Assembly (NCBI GenBank): GCA_902586125.1
Contig: CACIGI010000001.1
Coordinates: forward strand, 62,001 to 126,000
Length of the DNA: 64,000 bases
Reading direction: 5' to 3'
DNA from: an uncultured Pelagibacteraceae bacterium
Lineage (GTDB): Bacteria; Pseudomonadota; Alphaproteobacteria; Pelagibacterales; Pelagibacteraceae
The notes below the pieces were generated by a model that did no database searches, was not told the DNA's origin, and saw only the letters and a list, made by a program, of their open reading frames with translations. Below, piece after piece: positions 1-9,251 of the stretch. Both the position numbers and the translations under genes were made by a program. Every line of letters begins with the position of its first letter. Positions within the stretch are counted from its first letter, which is position 1.

Positions 1-74
1 GTTGCGCCTAATTTCTTAGCTAAACCTAAACAATATGATGCTTTTTTTTCTAAAAATTCTTGATCTTTGACCAT
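1..74 (-). CDS. pmbA: PmbA/TldE-like metalloprotease family protein, N-terminal fragment (runs off window start)
   Basis: Reverse-strand reading from ATG at 74: MVKDQEFLEKKASYCLGLAKKLGA..., directly downstream of tldD on the same strand; identity leans on tldD adjacency. Confidence 0.55.
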   Translation of the reverse strand, partial: MVKDQEFLEKKASYCLGLAKKLGA

Positions 75-1496
75 TTAAAGTTTTGTGCCACCAACAGTCA
101 TCTTATTAATTAGTATAGATGGTTGAGCAACGCCTACGGGAACACCTTGGCCAGCTTTTCCACATGTTCCAATACCAGGATCCATCATCATGTCATTCCC
201 AACCATAGAAACTTCTTTTAAAATTGAAGGGCCATCTCCAATAAGTGTCGCGCCTTTAATTGGAGATCCAATTTTACCATTAACAATCTCATAAGCTTCA
301 GTACAATTGAATACAAATTTTCCAGAGGTAATATCAACCTGTCCGCCACCAAAACTCACAGCAAAAATACCTTTGTCGACAGCTTTAATCATCTCATCTT
401 GAGTCTGATTACCACTCAGCATCATCGTATTTCTCATTCTTGGAAGAACAATATGTCTATAGTTTTCTCTTCTTCCACTACCAGTAGATTTGGTTTTCAT
501 TAAACGAGCGTTTAGACGATCTTGCATAAAATTTTTTAAAATCCCATTCTCAATTAAAACAGTTTTTTCTGTCGGGGTTCCCTCATCATCAATCGTAAGA
601 CTACCTCTTCTGTTATCAATAGTGCCATCATCAACAATTGTAACTCCCTCACTTGCAACTTTTTGGCCCATTAAATTATGAAAAGCTGAGGTTTTTTTTC
701 TATTAAAATCCCCTTCTAAACCATGACCAACAGCCTCATGAATTAATATTGCCGGCCAACCAGGTCCTAGCACAACTTTCATTTCACCAGCTGGTGCAGG
801 TTTACTTTCTAAATTTACCGAAGCTATTCTCAAAGCCTCATCACAAACGCTTTTCCAGTTATCATCTTTTAAATAAGAGTCATAAGATTGTCTTCCCCCA
901 ACACCATACACACCTGTCTCTTTTCTCCCATTTTTCTCAAGCATAACGGATACATTGAATCTTATTAAAGGACGAACATCAGTTAAAGTTTCTCCACCAG
1001 ATCTAATTATTTCAACCGATTTTTGTTCTCCCAAAAAATTAGCAGTAACTTGTTTAATGTTGTCATCTTTTGAACGCAAATAATTATTTACTTCATTAAG
1101 TATTTTAATTTTTTCATTAAGAGATTTTTGTTCAATAGGGTTGATGTTCTCATAATATTTCTTATTAGATTTAGGAATTTCATGATTATAGGTACCTTTG
1201 ACAGATTTAAGTGTCGATTTTAAATTTTCTGAAGATTGCTTTAAGGAGTTTTTTGAAATTTCGTTAGAGTGAGAATAAGCAACTACTTCATCAGAGATAG
1301 CTCTAAACCCAAATCCTAAATCTGAATTATAACTAGAATTTTTTATCTTATTATCATCTAGTAAAATTGACTCAGATTTAGAATTTTCTAAGTACAACTC
1401 ACCATCATCACATTTTTGAAGAGTATCCGAAATAATATTTTCAGCCTCACTTCTTGATAGGTCAGATTTTTCAAAGAAATTACTCATAGAAGACAT
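75..1496 (-). CDS. tldD: TldD family metalloprotease
   Basis: Contains HEAVGHGLEGDFNRKKTSAF, typical of the TldD metal-binding region, and TldD-like C-terminus. Confidence 0.93.
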   Translation of the reverse strand: MSSMSNFFEKSDLSRSEAENIISDTLQKCDDGELYLENSKSESILLDDNKIKNSSYNSDLGFGFRAISDEVVAYSHSNEISKNSLKQSSENLKSTLKSVKGTYNHEIPKSNKKYYENINPIEQKSLNEKIKILNEVNNYLRSKDDNIKQVTANFLGEQKSVEIIRSGGETLTDVRPLIRFNVSVMLEKNGRKETGVYGVGGRQSYDSYLKDDNWKSVCDEALRIASVNLESKPAPAGEMKVVLGPGWPAILIHEAVGHGLEGDFNRKKTSAFHNLMGQKVASEGVTIVDDGTIDNRRGSLTIDDEGTPTEKTVLIENGILKNFMQDRLNARLMKTKSTGSGRRENYRHIVLPRMRNTMMLSGNQTQDEMIKAVDKGIFAVSFGGGQVDITSGKFVFNCTEAYEIVNGKIGSPIKGATLIGDGPSILKEVSMVGNDMMMDPGIGTCGKAGQGVPVGVAQPSILINKMTVGGTKL

Positions 1497-1581
1497 TAAA
1501 TAGATTGTTTCAAAGATTTTTCAACTAGAGTATTTTACGCATGTACATATATGGGACAAATTAGTAATAAAACATCTAATT

Positions 1582-1938
1582 ATGAAAGTTTATTTTAATA
1601 ATTCTTGTAAAATTTGTAAGGCAGAAATTGATCTCTATAAGAAGGAAGAAATAGAGGAAATTGATTGGGTTGATATTACAGATAATGAATTAGCAGAACA
1701 AGAAACCTCTAAAGATAGTAAACAACTTTTGAGAAGACTGCATGTCAAAGATGGTGAAAAAGTTATTGGAGGTGCGGAAGCTTTTTTATTATTATGGAAA
1801 AAAATGCCAAAATATAAATTTCTTTATAAATTTTTTAAGTTACCAATCATCTTTAATATATTTTCAATTGTATATGAAATAGTAGCTTTTTTTCTTTACT
1901 TAAAAAATAAAAAGCAACTTAAAAAATCTAACTTGTAA
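1582..1938 (+). CDS. DUF393 / DCC-family thiol-disulfide oxidoreductase-like protein
   Basis: N-terminal MKVYFNNSCKICKAEIDLYKK with CxxC; size and architecture fit DCC family. Confidence 0.75.
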   Translation: MKVYFNNSCKICKAEIDLYKKEEIEEIDWVDITDNELAEQETSKDSKQLLRRLHVKDGEKVIGGAEAFLLLWKKMPKYKFLYKFFKLPIIFNIFSIVYEIVAFFLYLKNKKQLKKSNL

Positions 1939-2221
1939 AAAATAATAAAAATTTACTTAATAGAGACATAGAAGATACAAACATCACTAAGACTATTGAG
2001 TACATTAATAAAATAATTTTATTCTTTTTTCTTCTTAATCTAACAAAGTCCTTATCATCCAAATCAGAGATATCTCTCTCACCAACTACTGGATAATCAT
2101 ACGTAAACCGCCATGTACTATCACCAAGTCTTGGGTCCAAATTATTAAAATATGTGATCCACGCAATAATGTATCTGAAAATTAAATATAAAATTATTAG
2201 AAAGGCAGATCCTAAAATCAT
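1928..2221 (-). CDS. Small membrane protein of unknown function
   Basis: Two hydrophobic segments flanking a soluble stretch (DPRLGDSTWRFTYDYPVVGERDISDLDDKDFVRLRRKKNK). Confidence 0.65.
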   Translation of the reverse strand: MILGSAFLIILYLIFRYIIAWITYFNNLDPRLGDSTWRFTYDYPVVGERDISDLDDKDFVRLRRKKNKIILLMYSIVLVMFVSSMSLLSKFLLFFTS

Positions 2222-2251
2222 TACAGATAATACCTAATTTAATATAAATGT

Positions 2252-3448
2252 TTAATTGTTATTTTTGGCTCTTTTCCTTGCAATGAGTTGCGTTAAAGAG
2301 TCTACCATTGTATCTGACGCTTTGAAAATATCTACATTTCTAAACTCATGAGAAAGATTTTTTTCAGGATTAGTTTTATCTTCAATAACAATTCCTTCAT
2401 CTGGAGAATTATTTTTAATATAAATTAATAATAACCAGTCATCATCTTGTGACTCATCCCATTTAATAAAAACTTCTCCAGTTTCAAATCTTCTGTCTAT
2501 ACAACGAAAAATAGACATGTCGCGGGTGATATGTCTTTTATTTAATTGAAATACTAGGCTACTTGCACTTCTGTAAAAACTTTCTAATGCAAATTCAATT
2601 TTTTGTCTTGCTAAAGTATATTCTTTTTCTTTTTCTAATAAGGTTTCTCTATCTTCATCACCTTGAAGTTTAACCCCTAATGCTTCAACCCTTTCTTTAA
2701 TTTTTTGATCTCGAAGTAATCGATATTTTTCCTTAAGTTTATCAATTCTTTCTTGTAAACCTGCATAGTCTTCTCTTTTTTCTTTTAAAGAAATTTTCTC
2801 AAGTTTTTCTAGTTCCTTGACTTCTCTAATTCTGAATTTTTCAATTTGTTTATCTAGTCTTAATTGTTTTAAAAACTGTTTTTGTTTTTCAGCTTGCTCA
2901 ATTCTCAAAAGTGCTTGCTCTTTTCTTAGGAATAATTTTATATCTTTTACTCGTTGTTTTTCTAATCTAGCTTCTTCTTTAAGTGTTTGTTCTTTTAGTT
3001 TGACTCTGAGAGCTTGTTCTTCCTCTTTTTGTCTAGCCAACTCAATTTTTTCTGCCCTCTCTCTTTCGATTTTTTCTATCTGAATTCTTCTTTTTTCATC
3101 ACGTTTTAAAACTTTATAACTTGAAATTGTCTCTGAAATTTTGTCAAAAAAACCTTGAATATGTTTTTCTAAACTAAAATTAAATTTAAAATTGAATTTT
3201 GGTTTCAGCGATAGCTGTAATTTTACTAATCTTAAAACTATACTTTCGTTTTGGGTTTTTTTAATTAGTTTTAAATAATTAGTTTTTTTTAATTTTTTAA
3301 CCTTATTTTTCCTTTTTTTGATAACTCTTTTTTTTTTGAATCTTTTAACAATTCTTTTGGTTTTTTTACTTTTTCTTTGAAACTTATAGGATTTTGCTTT
3401 TTTAAATACTTTTCTTTTTTTTTTTGATTTTTTTTGTTTTTTTTTCAT
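2252..3448 (-). CDS. Lys/Arg-rich coiled-coil protein of unknown function
   Basis: 398 aa ORF; strongly basic N-terminus, long charged heptad-like middle, distinct non-repetitive C-terminal domain. Confidence 0.75.
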   Translation of the reverse strand: MKKKQKKSKKKRKVFKKAKSYKFQRKSKKTKRIVKRFKKKRVIKKRKNKVKKLKKTNYLKLIKKTQNESIVLRLVKLQLSLKPKFNFKFNFSLEKHIQGFFDKISETISSYKVLKRDEKRRIQIEKIERERAEKIELARQKEEEQALRVKLKEQTLKEEARLEKQRVKDIKLFLRKEQALLRIEQAEKQKQFLKQLRLDKQIEKFRIREVKELEKLEKISLKEKREDYAGLQERIDKLKEKYRLLRDQKIKERVEALGVKLQGDEDRETLLEKEKEYTLARQKIEFALESFYRSASSLVFQLNKRHITRDMSIFRCIDRRFETGEVFIKWDESQDDDWLLLIYIKNNSPDEGIVIEDKTNPEKNLSHEFRNVDIFKASDTMVDSLTQLIARKRAKNNN

Positions 3449-3477
3449 TTCTGAGAAGAAATGATTCTATCAATAAT

Positions 3478-4665
3478 TTATTGATAAATATAGTCTCTAG
3501 TCACAGGGATTGATCTATAATTTTTAGTGAGTTGAAATTGATAAACAACTTGATCACCCCACTTAAATGCCATTTCACAACCAGCGAGATAAAACTCCCA
3601 CATTCTAAAAAATTTTTCATCAAACATTTGGATTATTTTATCTTTATTTTTTAAACAGTTTTCTTTCCAGTGTCTTAAAGTATGAGCATAATGAAGTCTT
3701 AAAACTTCAATGTCGGTTACAATTAAGCCAGCTTTTTCAATAGGATTCGTTACTTCACTTAAGCTTGGTGTATAACCACCAGGAAAAATATATTTTGTAA
3801 TCCAGGGATGAGGATCTCTTGGCGGGTTAACAGACCCAATAGTGTGAATTAACGAAACACCATCATCTTTTAACAATTTTTCAATGTGTTTAAAAAACTT
3901 TTTATAAAATTTCCTTCCAACGTGTTCAAACATGCCAACACTTACTATTCTATCAAATTTCTCGTCTAGCTCTCTATAATCCATCAGTTTAAATTTTACT
4001 TGGTTCTGTAAATTCATTTCTTTTGCTTTTTGATTACAATAGTTTAGTTGATTTTCTGATAGGGTTATTCCTGTAACTTCACACTGCGCATTTTTGGCAA
4101 TATCAATTGCTAATGATCCCCAGCCACATCCTATGTCTAAAACTTTTTGGTCAGGTTTAATATTTAATTTTTTAATTATATGTTGAATCTTATTAATCTG
4201 TGCAGTTTCAAGACTATCATTTTCATTTTTAAAATAAGCACATGAATATTGTCTTTTAGGATCTAAAAACAAATCATAGAGATCATCTTTGATATCATAA
4301 TGATGTGAAACATTCATTTTAGATTTTTTGATAAAGTTAAAATTGGTAAGATATCGGTATGACCCTCTTAGTTTATTTAAAAAATAACTAAAAATGTTTA
4401 ACTCGTTTCTTCCAATATTCATCAATGCTAGATCTAAAAAATCTGTAAGAGATCCATTTTCGATAACTATATCTCCATTTGTATATGCCTCCCCAAAATA
4501 AAGATCTGGATGAAATAGTAATTTATAATGGAGTTTCCTATTAAGAATTTTTAATTTGATAGGATCGTCAGTTGGCTGACCAATAATATAATCCTTGGTA
4601 TCAGCATCAGTCAGGATAAACCCTCCTTTTTTAAATACTTTATTAAGAAATCTCGCTAAATACAT
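3478..4665 (-). CDS. cfa: Cyclopropane-fatty-acyl-phospholipid synthase family methyltransferase
   Basis: VLDIGCGWGSLAIDIAK SAM-binding motif plus CFA-type features (SHHYDIKDDLYDLFLD, GGYTPSL). ORF track start is 4695; internal ATG at 4665 avoids overlap with the upstream gene. Confidence 0.92.
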   Translation of the reverse strand: MYLARFLNKVFKKGGFILTDADTKDYIIGQPTDDPIKLKILNRKLHYKLLFHPDLYFGEAYTNGDIVIENGSLTDFLDLALMNIGRNELNIFSYFLNKLRGSYRYLTNFNFIKKSKMNVSHHYDIKDDLYDLFLDPKRQYSCAYFKNENDSLETAQINKIQHIIKKLNIKPDQKVLDIGCGWGSLAIDIAKNAQCEVTGITLSENQLNYCNQKAKEMNLQNQVKFKLMDYRELDEKFDRIVSVGMFEHVGRKFYKKFFKHIEKLLKDDGVSLIHTIGSVNPPRDPHPWITKYIFPGGYTPSLSEVTNPIEKAGLIVTDIEVLRLHYAHTLRHWKENCLKNKDKIIQMFDEKFFRMWEFYLAGCEMAFKWGDQVVYQFQLTKNYRSIPVTRDYIYQ

Positions 4666-4666
4666 C

Positions 4667-5551
4667 TCAAGCCGCCAATTGTGATTTTGTTTCAAAATTT
4701 AAATCTTTTAAACTCTGCAAAAGATCTCTCTCATCAACTTCGCTAAGTAGACTTAAAGGTGGTAATAGATTTCCATAAATTTTGTTCTCTTTTGAAAATA
4801 AAGTATGAAGAGCTGAAATTAAATTATATTTTTCAAAAGTATTTCTAACATTAATTAATTTTTGGTTTAAAGAGTGATCTTTCTTTTCTTTAAAATCATC
4901 GTAAACTTTTCGAGCTAATTGAGATGTAGCATTGCAAGTTGCAGTAATAATACCTGAACAACCATTTTCTAATCCTTTAAGTAATTTTGATTCTGAACCT
5001 GGCATAACTGAAAAATTTTCCAATTTTAACTTTTCAAATAAATTGTAAGAACTATCCTTCACACCTACAATTTGATCAGGAAATTTGTGAACCAATTTTT
5101 CCACACATTCAATACTAAATTTATATCCACACAATTTTTCAAAATTATAAAGTATAATTTTAGATTCTGGTATTGCATCAATGATTTTTGTATAAAAGTT
5201 TATTACATCCTTGTCTTGATATTTATAATAAGCTGGTGGCATGATTAAAAATTTTTTAAAATTTAGAGAAACTGAAATTTTCATCAAATTAATTGTTTCG
5301 TTTAAAGAATTTAATCCTGTTCCGATTAAATGTTTTTCTTTGTATTTACTTTCTGAAAGGTGATTTAATAATTTAATCTTTTCAACGATAGGAATTAATT
5401 GTGCTTGGCCAGTGCTTCCAAATATTGCAGTGCCATGACAACCTTGATTAATTAAATTCTCTGCATGTGATATGGTCTTTTCAATATTTAGGCTCAAATC
5501 AGAGTTCAGAACTGACATCGAAGCTGCATATATCCCACTTATTTTTGTCAT
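4667..5551 (-). CDS. Dihydrodipicolinate synthase/N-acetylneuraminate lyase superfamily protein
   Basis: FGSTGQ, YN and GVKDSS motifs of the DHDPS/NAL aldolase fold. Confidence 0.85.
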   Translation of the reverse strand: MTKISGIYAASMSVLNSDLSLNIEKTISHAENLINQGCHGTAIFGSTGQAQLIPIVEKIKLLNHLSESKYKEKHLIGTGLNSLNETINLMKISVSLNFKKFLIMPPAYYKYQDKDVINFYTKIIDAIPESKIILYNFEKLCGYKFSIECVEKLVHKFPDQIVGVKDSSYNLFEKLKLENFSVMPGSESKLLKGLENGCSGIITATCNATSQLARKVYDDFKEKKDHSLNQKLINVRNTFEKYNLISALHTLFSKENKIYGNLLPPLSLLSEVDERDLLQSLKDLNFETKSQLAA

Positions 5552-5600
5552 AATAAAAATTTATATAAATATAAAAATTAGTAAAGTTTATAAATTGAAT

Positions 5601-6563
5601 ATGAAAATATTAGCTGTCCAAAATAGAATGGGTATTGGAGATACAGTAATCTTTTTACCTTTTATTAAGGCAATATCAAAAAAATACAATTCACCAGTAA
5701 GTCTCCTAGTAAGAGAAAATTCTAAAGCGGCAGAGTTTTTACATCAAACTAATTACATTGATAAAATTCTTATCTTAGAGAGAGATAAAAAATTAAGTAA
5801 TAAACATGGTGGTTTTTTTGGAACTTTAAATTTAATGAAAGAATTAAAAAAACAAAATTTTGATAAAATTTTCGTTTTTAATTCCTCTCTTAGATTTAAT
5901 ATAATAGCAAAATTATCTGGAATAGCAGAAATTTATCAGTATCCATTATTTAGTAAAACTGACCAGCACATTATTAATACGCCAAAAAAATTTTTAAAAG
6001 ATAAATTAAATATTAAAGAAATTGAAGATCCTGAAATACATATTGATAATGAATCTATTTCACAATCAGTTAAAAAATTTAACATTGATAGAAATGAAAT
6101 TAATATACTCTTAGGAATTGGTGGCTCAGGCCCTACGAAAAGGGTTCCCTCGAGAATATTTATTGATTTTATGGAAAAAATTTCAAAAATTAAAAAATGT
6201 AAGTTTTATCTTGCCACTGGTAAAAATAGTGATGAGCAAATTATTCTTAATGAAATACTTCAGTCTAAATTTAAAGACATATGTTTACCTTTAGATGATT
6301 TATCAATTAAAGAAATTTTGCCAATCATAAAAAACTGCAATCTGTCTATTTGTAATGACTCAAGTTTTAGTCACTTATCTGCGGCATTGGGGACTAAGAC
6401 GATAACTTTGATGGTTGATACGCCAATTATTTATGGAAATTATAACTCTAAAATGTTCCCAGTAATTCCAGATGGTGAGGAAACTGTTAGGCATCATACC
6501 TCTGGAAAAGATAGAATAAATCCACAGAAAATATTTGATAAAGCTTTAGAGATTCTAAATTAA
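5601..6563 (+). CDS. Glycosyltransferase family 9 (heptosyltransferase-like)
   Basis: MKILAVQNRMGIGDTVIFLPFIKAI and C-terminal CNDSSFSHLSAALGT; ORF track start 5472 overlaps the divergent gene, ATG at 5601 fits the family start. Confidence 0.85.
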   Translation: MKILAVQNRMGIGDTVIFLPFIKAISKKYNSPVSLLVRENSKAAEFLHQTNYIDKILILERDKKLSNKHGGFFGTLNLMKELKKQNFDKIFVFNSSLRFNIIAKLSGIAEIYQYPLFSKTDQHIINTPKKFLKDKLNIKEIEDPEIHIDNESISQSVKKFNIDRNEINILLGIGGSGPTKRVPSRIFIDFMEKISKIKKCKFYLATGKNSDEQIILNEILQSKFKDICLPLDDLSIKEILPIIKNCNLSICNDSSFSHLSAALGTKTITLMVDTPIIYGNYNSKMFPVIPDGEETVRHHTSGKDRINPQKIFDKALEILN

Positions 6564-7063
6564 GAAATATCGTTCAAAACTATATCTTTTGCCTCATTCA
6601 CTATTGAGGACAATCTAGCTGTCTCCGGTGAAATATCCGGATGAATTTTTTTTTGTATTTTAACATAAGCTTTATTTACATCTTCTTTTGTAATTTTTTT
6701 ATTCACATCTAAATTTAATATTTTATATGCTTCAGTTACTGAAATTGAAGATGAGTTATTTAGGTTCGATTTATTAAAAGAAAATCTTCCTGATCTTCTC
6801 AATGTTTGAATTAATCTATAAAGCGATATTAATTGAAAAATAGATAGACCTTTTAATTTTAATAATGCAAGACTAGCTAATGTGAAAGGCAAAGTTAATA
6901 AAAACCGCCCACCGATGGCAAATAAAATTGCTGATATAATGAATCCAAGTATTAATAAAATCCTTAAACCTTTTGATATTTTTTTTGAGGAAATCTTAGC
7001 TATAAATTTCAATAGAAAGTATAAAATAGTCAAAATGACTAATGTATAAATTATGATATTCAT
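6560..7063 (-). CDS. Membrane-anchored J-domain (DnaJ-like) protein
   Basis: N-terminal TM segments, C-terminal AYKILNLD...KKIHPDISPETARLSSIVNEAKDIVL with HPD motif. Confidence 0.8.
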   Translation of the reverse strand: MNIIIYTLVILTILYFLLKFIAKISSKKISKGLRILLILGFIISAILFAIGGRFLLTLPFTLASLALLKLKGLSIFQLISLYRLIQTLRRSGRFSFNKSNLNNSSSISVTEAYKILNLDVNKKITKEDVNKAYVKIQKKIHPDISPETARLSSIVNEAKDIVLNDIS

Positions 7064-7079
7064 ATAGTTCTTCTTTTTT

Positions 7080-9155
7080 ATGAAGGTACCACAACTTAGA
7101 AAAAAACTGGAAATAAAATCTTGTCACAACACAAGTTGGGAAGATAATTACAGCTGGATACATCAAAAAGATATTCTTGAAGTCTTAAAAGATAAAAATA
7201 AATTAAATCCAGAGGTAAAAAAATACTTAATTGAAGAAAACAATCATACTGACTATCATCTTAAAGATACAAAAGACTTACAGAAAAAACTCTTTGATGA
7301 AATAAAGGGAAGAATAAAATTAGATGATGAGTCTCTTCCTTTTAGAGATCACACTTATGATTATTGGACTAAAACTACAACAGAAGGAAATTATTCTATC
7401 AAACTCCGAAAAAAAATTAATACAAATAATGTTGAAGAAATTTGGAACGGAGATAAAGAAAAAGAAAAATTAGGCGTAGAATATTTTGGAGTGGGAGATT
7501 TAGAAGTAAGCCATAACGATAAGTTGCTTGCATATTCTCTGGATACCAAAGGATCAGAGTATTACAAAATATTCATAAGAGATATTTCAACAAATAAGTT
7601 GGTCACAAAAGAAATAATGGATACATCTGGCAGTATTACTTTTAGTCTTGACGATAGATATATTTTTTACTCAAAATTAGATGAAAATCATCGTGCCCGA
7701 AAAATATATAGACATAAAATTGGAGACCAGTTAGGTAAGGATTATTTGGTCTTTGAGGAAAAAAGTGAAGCTTTTACAGTTGGAATAAGCTTAACTTCTG
7801 ATGAAAAATATTATCTAATAACAACTTCTGATCATAACACATCAGAGCAATACTACTTTGGCGTTGATGAAATAACTCCTAAACCAAAATTAATCATTAA
7901 AAGACAAAGGGGGATTTTATACTCTATAAATTCTTGGGCTAATAATTTTTACAATCATACAAATAATAGTGCTGAAGATTTTAAGATTGATATCTCTTCA
8001 AGCTTAGAGAAACAAATTTGGAAACCTTTTGTGCCTTCAAAAAATGAGGTTTTAATTGGTGGTTGTGTGTTTTTAAAAAATTGGATAATTCGATCAGAAA
8101 CTTCTGATGCATTAGATAAGTTATTCATTAGAAATATATCAACAAATTTTGAGGAAGAATTAATTTTTTCAGATGAAAAAGTATACGTACCAAATATTTC
8201 TCTTAAACAAAAAGATCGAAACACAGACGAAATTTATCTTGGATATTCATCGCCGAAAACTCCTTCAAGAGTTTATTCATATAATCTTTCAGATAAATCT
8301 AAAAAATTAGTTAAAGAACAGGAAATTCCATCAGGCCATAATTCAGAAGATTATATCGTAGAGAGAATTGAATATAAATCTCATGATGGAAGAATGGTTC
8401 CTTTAACAATAACAAGAAATAAGAAAACTAAGATTGATGGAACTGCAAATGTCTTGTTGTACGGTTATGGTTCATACGGAAATTCAATGAGCCCTAGTTT
8501 TTCATCTACACGTTTGAGTTTGATCAACAGAGATATCATCTGGGCTACAGCTCATATTAGAGGTGGAATGGAAAAAGGTATGAAATGGTGGAAAGAAGGA
8601 AAATTAACAAACAAAAAAAATACTTTTGAGGATTACATTTATGCAGCTAAATATTTAATTGAAAAGAAATATTCTTCTGCTGGTAAGATCATTGGTATGG
8701 GTGGATCTGCAGGTGGATTATTAATGGGAGCAGTGGTAAACCAATCTCCAAAATTATTTTTAGGAATTATAATGGCGGTTCCATTTGTTGACTCTTTAAC
8801 TACTAACCTTGATCACTCTCTACCATTAACAGTTGGTGAATTTGATGAGTTTGGTAATGCCAAAGATAACAAAGATCACTTTGATTATATATTTTCTTAT
8901 GCTCCTTATAATAATATAAAAAAAATGGACTACCCTCATATGTTAATTACCACTAGTTTAAGTGACAATAGAGTATTGTTTGATGAGCCTGCTAAATTTA
9001 CTGCCAAGCTAAGAGATTTAAAAACCGATAATAATTTATTACTTTTAAAAACAGAAATGGATGCAGGTCATGGTGGAAAATCAGGTAGAGATGGTGCTAT
9101 AGAAGAAATAGCTTTAGACTATGCTTTTGCACTAAAAATTTCAAAAAAAATTTAA
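7080..9155 (+). CDS. ptrB: S9 family prolyl oligopeptidase / oligopeptidase B
   Basis: YGYGSYG, RGGMEKG and GGSAGGLLMGAVVNQ nucleophile region, C-terminal DAGHGGKSGR. Confidence 0.92.
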   Translation: MKVPQLRKKLEIKSCHNTSWEDNYSWIHQKDILEVLKDKNKLNPEVKKYLIEENNHTDYHLKDTKDLQKKLFDEIKGRIKLDDESLPFRDHTYDYWTKTTTEGNYSIKLRKKINTNNVEEIWNGDKEKEKLGVEYFGVGDLEVSHNDKLLAYSLDTKGSEYYKIFIRDISTNKLVTKEIMDTSGSITFSLDDRYIFYSKLDENHRARKIYRHKIGDQLGKDYLVFEEKSEAFTVGISLTSDEKYYLITTSDHNTSEQYYFGVDEITPKPKLIIKRQRGILYSINSWANNFYNHTNNSAEDFKIDISSSLEKQIWKPFVPSKNEVLIGGCVFLKNWIIRSETSDALDKLFIRNISTNFEEELIFSDEKVYVPNISLKQKDRNTDEIYLGYSSPKTPSRVYSYNLSDKSKKLVKEQEIPSGHNSEDYIVERIEYKSHDGRMVPLTITRNKKTKIDGTANVLLYGYGSYGNSMSPSFSSTRLSLINRDIIWATAHIRGGMEKGMKWWKEGKLTNKKNTFEDYIYAAKYLIEKKYSSAGKIIGMGGSAGGLLMGAVVNQSPKLFLGIIMAVPFVDSLTTNLDHSLPLTVGEFDEFGNAKDNKDHFDYIFSYAPYNNIKKMDYPHMLITTSLSDNRVLFDEPAKFTAKLRDLKTDNNLLLLKTEMDAGHGGKSGRDGAIEEIALDYAFALKISKKI

Positions 9156-9164
9156 TTTCTCAAT

Positions 9165-9192
9165 CTTGAAAAAACTTTAATCGTTCCTACAT
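9165..9192 (+). promoter_or_regulatory. Candidate RpoH (sigma32)-type promoter for hsp20
   Basis: CTTGAAA (9165) and CCTACAT (9186-9192), 17 nt between CTTG and CCTACAT; resembles alphaproteobacterial CTTG-N17-CYTATNT. Confidence 0.4.
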
Positions 9193-9229
9193 AAATTAGG
9201 TAGGTCGCCTAATGGGGCTTATAAATAAA

Positions 9230-9246
9230 CTTGCTTAACTAAGGAG
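9230..9246 (+). promoter_or_regulatory. ROSE-like RNA thermometer hairpin over the hsp20 Shine-Dalgarno
   Basis: CUUGCUU-AACU-AAGGAG: six pairs including one U-G, with a single bulged G in UUGCU opposite AGGA, 5 nt before ATG at 9252. Confidence 0.6.
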
Positions 9247-9251
9247 GATAT

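Noticed and set aside
490-946. + strand ORFs 490-681 and 749-946
   Set aside because: Antisense to tldD; low-complexity translations and no family features, so shadow ORFs
2817-3083. + strand ORF of 88 aa rich in Ser, Cys, Phe
   Set aside because: Mirror of the Lys/Glu-rich coiled-coil coding strand; composition explained by the antisense frame
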